A stretch of DNA of 5,842 bases from Methylococcaceae bacterium (lineage in GTDB: Bacteria; Pseudomonadota; Gammaproteobacteria; Methylococcales; Methylomonadaceae): NCBI GenBank assembly GCA_947505055.1, contig CANNLO010000311.1:1-5842 (forward strand). The letters are read 5' to 3'. The notes beneath the pieces were generated by a model. It had not been told where the DNA came from. It saw nothing but the letters and a program-made list of their open reading frames with translations, and ran no database searches. The position numbers and the translations under genes are program-made. Below, one piece after another: positions 1 through 5,644 of this stretch (positions within the stretch are counted from its first letter, which is position 1; every line of letters starts with the position of its first letter).

Positions 1-293
1 ATAAAGTAGCGGCCTACGGCGCAGCCGCAAAAGGAAACACACTGCTAAATTATGCTGGCGTTAAGCCTGACTTGTTACCGTTTGTTTGCGATGCCGCTGA
101 AGCCAAACAGGGCAAGTTCATGCCAGGTAGCCATATACCAATACTGGCGCCGATGGCATTAGTCGAACAGCGCCCTGATTTTTTGGTGATCCTGCCCTGG
201 AATATTGCCGCCGAAGTTAAGCAACAAAATGCACATTTGGCAGAATTGGGTACACAATTTGTCACAGCCGTACCAAGGTTGGAAGTGATATGA
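1..293 (+). CDS. Sugar C-methyltransferase, C-terminal part (5' end outside the window)
   Basis: This is the last 96 or so codons of a SAM-dependent C-methyltransferase of the kind that methylates the carbon skeleton of NDP-deoxysugars (NovU/TcaB9-like proteins of roughly 400 residues). The first complete codon is at 3 and the TGA stop is at 291-293. The sequence shows the hallmark of the C-terminal domain (Methyltransf_14 type): AYGAAAKGNTLLNYAG near the left edge, then KQGKFMPGSHIPI and VILPWN. The N-terminal zinc-binding and SAM-binding domains are not visible, so the substrate cannot be judged. The stop overlaps the next start as ATGA (290-293), which suggests co-translation with the downstream nucleotidyltransferase. 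The function fits the sugar genes on the far side of the toxin-antitoxin block. Confidence 0.88.
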   Translation, partial: KVAAYGAAAKGNTLLNYAGVKPDLLPFVCDAAEAKQGKFMPGSHIPILAPMALVEQRPDFLVILPWNIAAEVKQQNAHLAELGTQFVTAVPRLEVI

Positions 294-697
294 TTAAAAA
301 ACAGGCTAAACATAACTTGGATACGTTAAGGCAAGGCCTGTTAAAAATTCCACAGCTTGAACTCGCTATCTTGATAGGTAGTCAAACTAGCGGTAAAGCG
401 CATGCAAATAGTGATTGGGATATTGCCATTCGTTGGCATCGTCAGCCTGAAGTCAGCATAATTACAACATTGGCACAAACAGAAACATTACGGCGAACCT
501 TAGCGCAGTTACTTAAAGTAACAGAAGACAAGATAGACTTGATTGATTTAACTAATGCACGACTCACCATGCGTGCCGTAGTCGCCGAAGAAGGTATTGT
601 ACTTAAAGGCGAAGAGTCATTGGCTTGGCATTATTTTTTACAGCGTACTTGGCGTGAGCTAGAAGAATATTACTGGAATCAGTGTTATGCGGCTTGA
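290..697 (+). CDS. mntA: MntA-like minimal nucleotidyltransferase, antitoxin of a type VII TA pair
   Basis: A 135-residue minimal nucleotidyltransferase of the DNA polymerase beta superfamily. The active-site signature is exact for the MntA class: Gly30-Ser31, ten residues, then Asp42-Trp-Asp44 (GSX10DXD), with a likely third metal ligand at Asp83 in KIDLIDL. In the characterised Shewanella system MntA transfers AMP to a tyrosine of the HepT RNase and neutralises it. By homology this protein should act on the product of the next gene. The start overlaps the upstream stop (ATGA, 290-293), with GGAAG at 281-285 as a usable ribosome binding site. The end overlaps the HEPN gene by 11 nt. All catalytic residues are present, so I see no sign of decay. 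The activity is inferred from family knowledge. Confidence 0.88.
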   Translation: MIKKQAKHNLDTLRQGLLKIPQLELAILIGSQTSGKAHANSDWDIAIRWHRQPEVSIITTLAQTETLRRTLAQLLKVTEDKIDLIDLTNARLTMRAVVAEEGIVLKGEESLAWHYFLQRTWRELEEYYWNQCYAA

Positions 698-1106
698 TTT
701 ATATCATGCAGAATGTTGCCGTATAGCAGATGAGCAAAGTGAGTTGCTACAAGAAGCCAGACAAAAAATAATCGCCAAGCAATCACTTACTAAGCTGGAG
801 CAAAATGGCACATTACACGGGTTACAAATATTGATTGAGAATGCCATCGGCAAGGCCAAACATTTATTAAAAGCATCAGGTGGATCAGTACCTGTTTCGG
901 CTTACGACAGCTTTGCCAGTCTACATATTCAAAAAAAAATAACCGATGCGCAACTTCAACAATGGAACGCAGCAATTGGCCTGCGCAACCGTATTGTCCA
1001 TGAATATATGAACGTTGATATGCCAGTGGTCTTTGCGCTGGTAGAACAACAAGGCTATCAGTTTATCGTAGACTTTCTACGTCAACCGATCTCAACACAA
1101 CAATGA
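687..1106 (+). CDS. hepT: HepT-like HEPN RNase toxin (DUF86 type) of a type VII TA pair
   Basis: A 139-residue, mainly helical HEPN protein. Its catalytic motif is Arg100-X4-His105-X-Tyr107, within LRNRIVHEYMNVD, the RX4HXY form typical of HepT. Arg and His form the RNase site in HEPN dimers. The Tyr corresponds to the residue AMPylated by MntA in the Shewanella pair, where it is Tyr104. The gene begins inside the 3' end of the nucleotidyltransferase gene, and the only plausible ATG is at 687. This overlap is normal for such pairs and implies coupled expression. The N-terminal half, with HGLQILIENAIGKAKHLL at about 44-61, matches the family layout. The gene looks intact. Its stop lies 13 bp before the hairpin element. 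Whether it is toxic to its host cannot be read from the sequence. Confidence 0.87.
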   Translation: MRLDLYHAECCRIADEQSELLQEARQKIIAKQSLTKLEQNGTLHGLQILIENAIGKAKHLLKASGGSVPVSAYDSFASLHIQKKITDAQLQQWNAAIGLRNRIVHEYMNVDMPVVFALVEQQGYQFIVDFLRQPISTQQ

Positions 1107-1119
1107 GGATATACATCCG

Positions 1120-1266
1120 GCTCGTTCCCAAACTTCAGCTTGGGAATGTAGTCTTGGAAGCTCTAGCTTCCAGTCACATGCAAACATTGATGTCTACGTA
1201 GGTTCTTGGGCACACGAAGCTAGAGCTTCGGGCATCGCATTACCAAGCTGGAGCTTGGGAACGAGC
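1120..1266. repeat. 147-bp inverted-repeat element of four hairpins (BIME/MITE-like)
   Basis: The element is bounded by perfect 12-bp inverted ends, GCTCGTTCCCAA at 1120-1131 and TTGGGAACGAGC at 1255-1266. The similarity extends inward to about 26 of 29 bases. Inside lie four palindromes: TTCCCAA/TTGGGAA (1125-1146), TGGAAGCTctAGCTTCCA (1155-1172), CGAAGCTagAGCTTCG (1215-1230) and CCAAGCTggAGCTTGG (1243-1258). Palindrome 3 contains the exact reverse complement of 14 bases of palindrome 2. The element is therefore two two-hairpin units facing each other around a central spacer of about 40 bp, which resembles REP pairs (BIMEs) mobilised by RAYT-type transposases, or a MITE. I see no target-site duplication and no transposase gene. 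It could also affect transcript stability between the two TA pairs. Confidence 0.8.
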
Positions 1267-1335
1267 AAAATCAAATTCCTCGAACAGAAAATTGATGTTG
1301 TTTTTGCTGAAGATGAAAACAGAGGTGACTCATGA
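1267..1335 (+). pseudogene. 3' remnant of an unidentified gene, possibly a nucleotidyltransferase
   Basis: Between the hairpin element and the second nucleotidyltransferase lies a 22-codon open frame ending in TGA at 1333-1335. It reads KIKFL, then EQKIDVVFAEDENRGDS. Its stop overlaps the next ATG as ATGA (1332-1335), the junction used by the intact gene pairs here. Codons 1285-1305 (QKIDVVF) match 18 of 21 bases of 1545-1565 (QKIDIIF), the third-aspartate region of the nucleotidyltransferase just downstream. I infer that this is the tail of a lost gene, perhaps a related nucleotidyltransferase, cut off by the repeat element. No start of its own is seen, and the frame simply stays open through the element. 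The stretch is short, so chance cannot be excluded. Confidence 0.4.
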
Positions 1336-1631
1336 GATTAACAACAGAACAAATTGCAGTAATCAAACAGAAAACAGCCTTGATATTTGGTGAAGATGCG
1401 CGAGTTTTTTTGTTCGGCAGTCGCGTTGATGACACAAAAAAAGGCGGCGATATTGATCTGTTTATTGATTTACCCAATCAAATAGAGCGCCCCACTGCAA
1501 AGATACTGTATTTGAACGGTTTATTACAGCAAGTATTGGGGGTGCAAAAAATTGATATTATTTTTTACACACCGTCTTATGATTGGCAGCCTATTCATAC
1601 CGCAGCAAAAGAGACAGGTATTCTTTTATGA
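1332..1631 (+). CDS. Minimal nucleotidyltransferase, putative antitoxin of the second MNT-HEPN pair
   Basis: A 99-residue minimal nucleotidyltransferase of the polymerase beta fold. The motif is Gly29-Ser30, nine residues, then Asp40-Ile-Asp42 (GSX9DXD, in FLFGSRVDDTKKGGDIDLF), with Asp75 in KIDIIF as the likely third acidic ligand. It is shorter than the upstream MntA-like protein, lacks its C-terminal extension and has one residue fewer in the motif spacing, so it belongs to a different MNT subgroup rather than being a recent duplicate. The start has a good ribosome binding site (AGAGGTGA, 1321-1328) and overlaps the stop of the upstream remnant. The end overlaps the next start as ATGA (1628-1631). 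By analogy with type VII systems it would nucleotidylate its HEPN partner; the nucleotide and target are inferred. Confidence 0.83.
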   Translation: MRLTTEQIAVIKQKTALIFGEDARVFLFGSRVDDTKKGGDIDLFIDLPNQIERPTAKILYLNGLLQQVLGVQKIDIIFYTPSYDWQPIHTAAKETGILL

Positions 1632-2122
1632 ACAATGACAAATTGCGATTTTTGCAAATTACGCAGTTAGTCGAAAAAGAAACACACCATTTACAGCAAA
1701 TAATACAGCGGTTTTTTGAATCTCAAGACCTTATTACCTTAGAATGGTTACAGAGCAAATTGGAACATGCTGAAGGTATTGATCAACTTGAGTCGTTTTC
1801 GGCAAAGTTTTCACGCTTACAGGATACATTAGGCGATAAACTGTTGCCGTTGTTTTTGAGGTTATCTGCTGAACCTATAGGCACGGCTATAGAAAACTTA
1901 TACCGCGCAGAAAAACTTGGTTTAATCATAGATACAGCGCAGTGGCTGGGTGCAAGGCAACTACGAAACTTTTTAATCCATGAATATATAGAAGATTTAA
2001 CTGTTTTATTAGAATCGTTAGAACAAGCCAGAGAAATGAGCATTATCCTGATAAATACTGCAAACGCGATAAAGGCTTATGCTAAAAAAATTGGTATTGA
2101 TAAAGTCGACGATAATAAATGA
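1628..2122 (+). CDS. HEPN-type protein, putative RNase toxin of the second MNT-HEPN pair
   Basis: A 164-residue helical protein with a complete HEPN motif near the C-terminal third: Arg113-X4-His118-X-Tyr120 in RQLRNFLIHEYIED. This is again the RX4HXY form that includes a modifiable tyrosine. It resembles the upstream HepT-like toxin only around this motif. It is longer and has its own N-terminal helical region, so it represents another HEPN subgroup. I chose the start at 1628 because it forms an ATGA overlap with the nucleotidyltransferase stop. The frame is open further upstream to an ATG at 1583, but that would overlap by 49 nt and adds non-conserved-looking residues. Its own stop overlaps another ATG (2119-2122), the start of the broken gene downstream. 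The RNase role is inferred from the motif and from the partner gene. Confidence 0.76.
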   Translation: MNNDKLRFLQITQLVEKETHHLQQIIQRFFESQDLITLEWLQSKLEHAEGIDQLESFSAKFSRLQDTLGDKLLPLFLRLSAEPIGTAIENLYRAEKLGLIIDTAQWLGARQLRNFLIHEYIEDLTVLLESLEQAREMSIILINTANAIKAYAKKIGIDKVDDNK

Positions 2123-2336
2123 GTCTTAATCGAAATATCCATCTGCGTAGGCTACATGTTTTTCGTAACCCAATATTTTTCCACATGGTTTGATCTTGTA
2201 TGTTCGGCAGGTTAATGTCAGTTCTGACTTGGGAACTATTGTCTGGCCGAATGGTGCTGATGTGTGTCCGGACGTTTTGTATTCCTTTGCCTCTGGACGC
2301 CCCATTGTGATTAATGGTGATCGTGTTTTTAACTAA
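2119..2336 (+). pseudogene. Frame-broken DUF2442-like gene remnant
   Basis: An ATG at 2119 overlaps the HEPN stop as ATGA and opens a 24-codon frame ending in VFRNPIFFHMV and a TGA at 2191-2193. A second frame, open from 2169 to a TAA at 2334-2336, then continues with VRQVNV and GTIVWPNGADVCPDVLY. That last block matches the conserved C-terminal core of DUF2442 proteins (GTIVWPNGAD followed by a Pro and LY). The two frames are offset, so one indel would join them. Even when joined, the product (about 72 residues) lacks much of the N-terminal beta-strand part expected for a family of roughly 80-95 residues. DUF2442 genes often sit next to DUF4160 genes in TA-like pairs, and no DUF4160 partner is visible here. 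I call it a decayed gene. Most of the gap before the aminotransferase is explained by it. Confidence 0.68.
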
Positions 2337-2339
2337 TAT

Positions 2340-2348
2340 TGCTACAAT
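2340..2348 (+). promoter_or_regulatory. Possible extended -10 promoter for the downstream sugar operon
   Basis: TGcTACAAT matches the extended -10 form of a sigma-70 promoter (TG at 2340-2341, hexamer TACAAT at 2343-2348). No convincing -35 hexamer lies 16-18 bp upstream, which extended -10 promoters can tolerate. Transcription would begin around 2355, leaving a leader of about 35 nt before the aminotransferase start. The site lies directly after the DUF2442 remnant and is the only good candidate in this gap. Confidence 0.38.
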
Positions 2349-2391
2349 ACCCGCTCTTCCACTGAAAATGCGCATCTCGAAATCATACTGA

Positions 2392-3498
2392 ATGAAACCC
2401 CGTATCCATTACACCAAGCCGTCCATAACCGAACTGGAAGTTCGCTACGCCACCGATGCAGCTGCTAATGGCTGGGGTGAGCATTGTTACGACTACATCA
2501 ATCGTTTTGAAGAGGCTTTTAAAACCCATCTGGGCGTCAAGTTTGCCATTGCTACATCAAGTTGTACTGGCGCACTTCACATGGGCATGGCGGCATTGGG
2601 CATTGGCCCGGATGACGAAGTCATCATGGCAGATACCAACTGGATTGCCACCGCTGCGCCTATCACCTACCTTGGTGCAAAACCGGTCTTTGTCGATATT
2701 CTCCCTGATTCCTGGTGTCTTGATCCGGTGTTAGTTGAACAGGCGATTACCCCTCGTACCAAGGCAATCGTCGCCGTCCATTTATATGGAAATCTTTGTG
2801 AGATGAATAAACTGCTCGCCATTGGTGAAAAGTATGGAATTCCAGTCATAGAAGACGCCGCCGAAGCAATTGGCTCTATTTATCATGGAAAACGCGCCGG
2901 AGCTATGGGTAAGTTTGGTGCTTTCTCATTTCATGGTACTAAAACGTTGACGACTGGTGAGGGTGGGATTTTCGTCACCAATGATCCAGAGCTCTATGAG
3001 CATGTACTTACGCTAAGCAATCATGGACGAGCACGCGGACAGACCAAGCAGTTTTGGCCGGATATGATTGGGTTTAAGTATAAAATGTCAAATATACAGG
3101 CAGCGATAGGTTGTGCACAGGTTGAACGTATTGAAGATTTGATTGCCTCGAAAAGACGAGTATTTTCTTATTATGCTGAAACCTTATGTAACTTGCCCCT
3201 TAAAATGAATCCAGAGCCAAAAGGTACGCAAAACGGTTATTGGATGCCCAGCATAGTTATCGATAAAGATATTGTGTTTGATCGTGAGAATTTACTGACT
3301 GCCTTTAAGAATGATAATATTGATGGCCGAGTGTTTTTTTGGCCTCTTAGTATGCTATTGATGTTTGAGGAGAAGTTGAAAAATGTTGTGAGCTATGATT
3401 TATATTCACGATCGATAAATTTACCGAGCTATCATGATTTGTCTTATAGTGAGCAGGATCGAATCATTGATATCATCGCTACATTTTTAAGGCCTTAA
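2392..3498 (+). CDS. DegT/DnrJ/EryC1/StrS family aminotransferase, perosamine-synthase-like
   Basis: A 368-residue PLP-dependent sugar aminotransferase, the usual length for the family. Such enzymes convert a keto group of an NDP-deoxysugar to an amine. Visible landmarks are ATSSCTGALHMGMAALGIGP (about 54-73, cofactor phosphate region), VAVHLYG (127-133), EDAAEAIGS with Asp155 contacting the PLP pyridine nitrogen, and FHGTKTLTTGEGG, where Lys184 is the expected Schiff-base lysine. GFKYKMSNIQAAIGCAQVERI (227-247) is the conserved segment of perosamine-synthase-like members. A TGA directly precedes the ATG, so the start is fixed at 2392 or later, although no strong ribosome binding site is seen. 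GC drops from about 51% over 2401-2640 to about 35% over 3301-3480. The exact sugar substrate (GDP- or dTDP-4-keto) is not determinable here. Confidence 0.9.
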   Translation: MKPRIHYTKPSITELEVRYATDAAANGWGEHCYDYINRFEEAFKTHLGVKFAIATSSCTGALHMGMAALGIGPDDEVIMADTNWIATAAPITYLGAKPVFVDILPDSWCLDPVLVEQAITPRTKAIVAVHLYGNLCEMNKLLAIGEKYGIPVIEDAAEAIGSIYHGKRAGAMGKFGAFSFHGTKTLTTGEGGIFVTNDPELYEHVLTLSNHGRARGQTKQFWPDMIGFKYKMSNIQAAIGCAQVERIEDLIASKRRVFSYYAETLCNLPLKMNPEPKGTQNGYWMPSIVIDKDIVFDRENLLTAFKNDNIDGRVFFWPLSMLLMFEEKLKNVVSYDLYSRSINLPSYHDLSYSEQDRIIDIIATFLRP

Positions 3499-3530
3499 AA
3501 GAGCAAGATGTCGCCACAATTAAGTCAACT

Positions 3531-3536
3531 AAGGAG
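3531..3536 (+). promoter_or_regulatory. Ribosome binding site that decides the methyltransferase start
   Basis: AAGGAG is a near-perfect Shine-Dalgarno sequence. It lies 6 nt before the ATG at 3543 but only 3 nt before the in-frame GTG at 3540, so the ATG is the better start. The ATG also forms a TGATG junction with an 11-codon open frame (3508-3543). Confidence 0.75.
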
Positions 3537-3542
3537 TAAGTG

Positions 3543-4319
3543 ATGGATCAATCAGACCCAAAAAATTATTTAGACTCGGAGCAATCCTTCTTCACGATGA
3601 TTGAAGATTACTTCCTTGAGAGTGCGTCCTCTTATACCGAAAAGATGCATGCTTTTCCACGTTTTGTTCATAGACAAGCCCTAAGCTACTTCCTTGCACG
3701 AAATGAGATTTTTAAGGAAATTATTCCGCTGCATGGATCAATTCTTGATTTTGGGATTTATCGAGGCTCTTCATTTTTTACTTGGCTACAGTTAAGTTCG
3801 CTCTATGAGCCATATAACCATCTAAGGAAAATTGTGGGCTTTGACTCATTTCAGGGTTTTTCGGCACTGAGTAAAAATGATCAAAGTGCCGAAGGCGAGA
3901 ATTTTGAACTGAAACGTCAAGGAGGCATGATGTATCATGGTGGCTTTGAGGAACTTCAGCGTGGCATCGAGTTATGTGACCTTAATCGTCCACTTGGTCA
4001 CGTGAGTAAAGCTCAGGTTATTAAAGGTGATTTGCCGAGAACTTGTGGTGATTATTTGAATGCACATCCTGAAACCATTATCGCGTTGGCAAATTTTGGT
4101 CTCGGCCTACATGAACCCACTCGCGAGATTCTTACTCTCATTAAGCCACGCCTACAAAATGGAAGTATTCTCGTCTTTGAGGATCTTAATCAAGCTATGT
4201 GGCCTGGTGAGACTACGGCATTATTTGATGTTTTTGATGCGGATGAAATTTCCCTGCAGCGAATTCCATATTGTCCGCATGTTAGCTGGATGCGTGTCGG
4301 TGGAAAGGGGTCGAGATGA
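3543..4319 (+). CDS. TylF/macrocin-O-methyltransferase-like SAM methyltransferase with altered metal site
   Basis: A 258-residue class I SAM methyltransferase fold. Motif I is SILDFGIYRGSSF (66-78), followed by IVGFDSFQGF (97-106), the acidic post-I loop of TylF-like sugar O-methyltransferases. The C-terminal part, EPTREILTLIKPRLQNGSILVFEDLN then PGETTAL (191-227), matches the relatives whose strand reads FDxDLYEPT and FDELN. Here the first of these is FGLGLHEPT: Gly186 and Gly188 stand where two metal-binding aspartates are expected, and His190 replaces Tyr. Activity may therefore be lost or changed. The start is set by AAGGAG at 3531-3536. The stop overlaps the next gene as ATGA (4316-4319), so the two proteins are probably made together. 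The substrate is presumably a sugar from the same locus, by context only. Confidence 0.78.
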   Translation: MDQSDPKNYLDSEQSFFTMIEDYFLESASSYTEKMHAFPRFVHRQALSYFLARNEIFKEIIPLHGSILDFGIYRGSSFFTWLQLSSLYEPYNHLRKIVGFDSFQGFSALSKNDQSAEGENFELKRQGGMMYHGGFEELQRGIELCDLNRPLGHVSKAQVIKGDLPRTCGDYLNAHPETIIALANFGLGLHEPTREILTLIKPRLQNGSILVFEDLNQAMWPGETTALFDVFDADEISLQRIPYCPHVSWMRVGGKGSR

Positions 4320-5644
4320 TGAGAAAAGTTGCTGTTGTTGGTGCCTCAATTGGTGGATTAGTTGCTGCTGCAGAATTGCGAGAAAGAGGCTTCGATATAA
4401 CAATTATAGAAAAAGGTCAAATTGTCGGAGGACTCTATGGAAAAGTAGAAACACCTTTCGGCACCCAAGAGCTGGGGATGCACGTTCTATACGTGACTCA
4501 GGAGCATTATCGCCATTTGTGCAATATTTTTGGCGCAGATGCATTTCATACATGGCAAGGATATGCAGTTGACATAGGTGCTTCCCACAATTTTGGGAAA
4601 AATTTCTTCGACAGCATCTATCCAGATGTGCGTGGATTATCTACAAGTGAAAAAATAGTCAATCAGCTTATCGAGAAGCAGGGCGCGGGCTATAGCCCAT
4701 CCAATGCATTAGAGGCAGTAATTGGAAGATTTGGCGAGGAGGCAGGAATAAATGTCTTCGCACCAATTTTGAAAAAACTTTGGAAGATGGATGCTAACCA
4801 ATTAAGTAAGGATGCAATTCATTGCTTCTACGATCTTCGCCGCGTAGTTGCATGTGATAAAGCTAGGGCAGACCAACTGAAGCAGGATACATGGCTTGAT
4901 AGCGTAATAGCAAATCCTTTGCAGAGTCAACCAAGTGGCACTGTGTTCGACGGGAGAATTGCAGTGCGTTTCAAAAATACCTTCAATAATACAGCCGAAA
5001 AAGCTCTTCAGTGGTTAAGTCGCGAAAAAGTTAGTATCCAATTCGAACGGTCTGTTGAAATTGTTGGACGGCGTTTGATAATAGACGGAACGCCGATAGA
5101 TGAAATTTTTGATGGGTGTATCGTGGCAACGCCGCTAGCGAGTTTGATACCCGAAGCCAGCAAGACTATGGACTCGTTAGACCTTAGTATCTATTACTTT
5201 AAATTAGTCGAAAAAATTACCAACAACTTCCCAGCATATTATCTTCTGTGCCATGACTCGAACATCATTTCATCGCGTATTGTAAACTACGATGCCTACA
5301 ATGTTGAAGACCAAGTTGATCGTCCCATAGTGATAGCAGTTGAAGTTACGCATCTTGTTGGCAATCCACCAACACTAGAAGATATATCAAGTGAATTAGC
5401 AACGGTACTGCCATTCGCTACAATTAGTGAAAGTTATAAGTTGCCAGCGAGTTTGCGCGTTCCTATTCCTTCCTTAAAGAATGCGAGCATACTTGATGAG
5501 CACACTGAGGGGATGGTAAAAGACTTTCCTAATGAGGCGCTCTTTTTTACCGGCATGAGAACGGATAAGGGGATATTTTTCTCACATCATACAATCGGAC
5601 AAGCATATGAATCAGCGCTGGAATGTGCAACAAGGCTCTCTTGA
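4316..5644 (+). CDS. FAD-dependent oxidoreductase/mutase-like protein (NAD(P)-binding Rossmann N-terminus)
   Basis: A 442-residue flavoprotein of the amine oxidase/protoporphyrinogen oxidase-like superfamily. The N-terminus carries the dinucleotide-binding loop VAVVGASIGGLVAAAEL (5-21), a GxSxGG variant of GxGxxG, then Glu32 in IIEK for the adenosine ribose and VGG at 37-39. GMHVLY at 54-59 faintly recalls the GPHIFH segment of UDP-galactopyranose mutase. The C-terminal segment LFFTGMRTDKGIFFSHHTIGQAYESAL is the usual second FAD-contacting region. No signal peptide or membrane segment is seen. The start overlaps the methyltransferase stop; AAAGGGG at 4304-4310 can serve either ATG 4316 or ATG 4319. 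Context suggests a sugar or glycan-precursor redox or ring-rearranging step, but the reaction is not established. Confidence 0.75.
   Translation: MMRKVAVVGASIGGLVAAAELRERGFDITIIEKGQIVGGLYGKVETPFGTQELGMHVLYVTQEHYRHLCNIFGADAFHTWQGYAVDIGASHNFGKNFFDSIYPDVRGLSTSEKIVNQLIEKQGAGYSPSNALEAVIGRFGEEAGINVFAPILKKLWKMDANQLSKDAIHCFYDLRRVVACDKARADQLKQDTWLDSVIANPLQSQPSGTVFDGRIAVRFKNTFNNTAEKALQWLSREKVSIQFERSVEIVGRRLIIDGTPIDEIFDGCIVATPLASLIPEASKTMDSLDLSIYYFKLVEKITNNFPAYYLLCHDSNIISSRIVNYDAYNVEDQVDRPIVIAVEVTHLVGNPPTLEDISSELATVLPFATISESYKLPASLRVPIPSLKNASILDEHTEGMVKDFPNEALFFTGMRTDKGIFFSHHTIGQAYESALECATRLS

Noticed and set aside
1120..1266. CRISPR array or rho-independent terminator
   Set aside because: The hairpins are mirrored and unequal rather than direct repeats with uniform spacers, and no T-run follows any stem.
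1583..1627. Upstream ATG extension of the second HEPN gene
   Set aside because: It would overlap the nucleotidyltransferase by 49 nt. The ATG at 1628 gives the ATGA overlap used at other junctions here.
2220..2237. AGTTC...GAACT inverted repeat as an operator
   Set aside because: It is only 5 bp, lies inside the DUF2442 remnant coding frame, and has no adjacent promoter.
2082..2375. 97-codon open frame on the minus strand over the gap before the aminotransferase
   Set aside because: The plus strand carries recognisable DUF2442 coding sequence here. The antisense product shows no family features and overlaps the HEPN gene end.
3540..3542. GTG start for the methyltransferase
   Set aside because: It is only 3 nt from the AAGGAG site, whereas the ATG at 3543 has suitable spacing.
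4060..4572. 170-codon plus-strand frame overlapping the methyltransferase and flavoprotein genes
   Set aside because: It is a shadow of the two real genes, rich in Arg, Cys and Ser with no motif, and lies in another frame across well-supported coding sequence.
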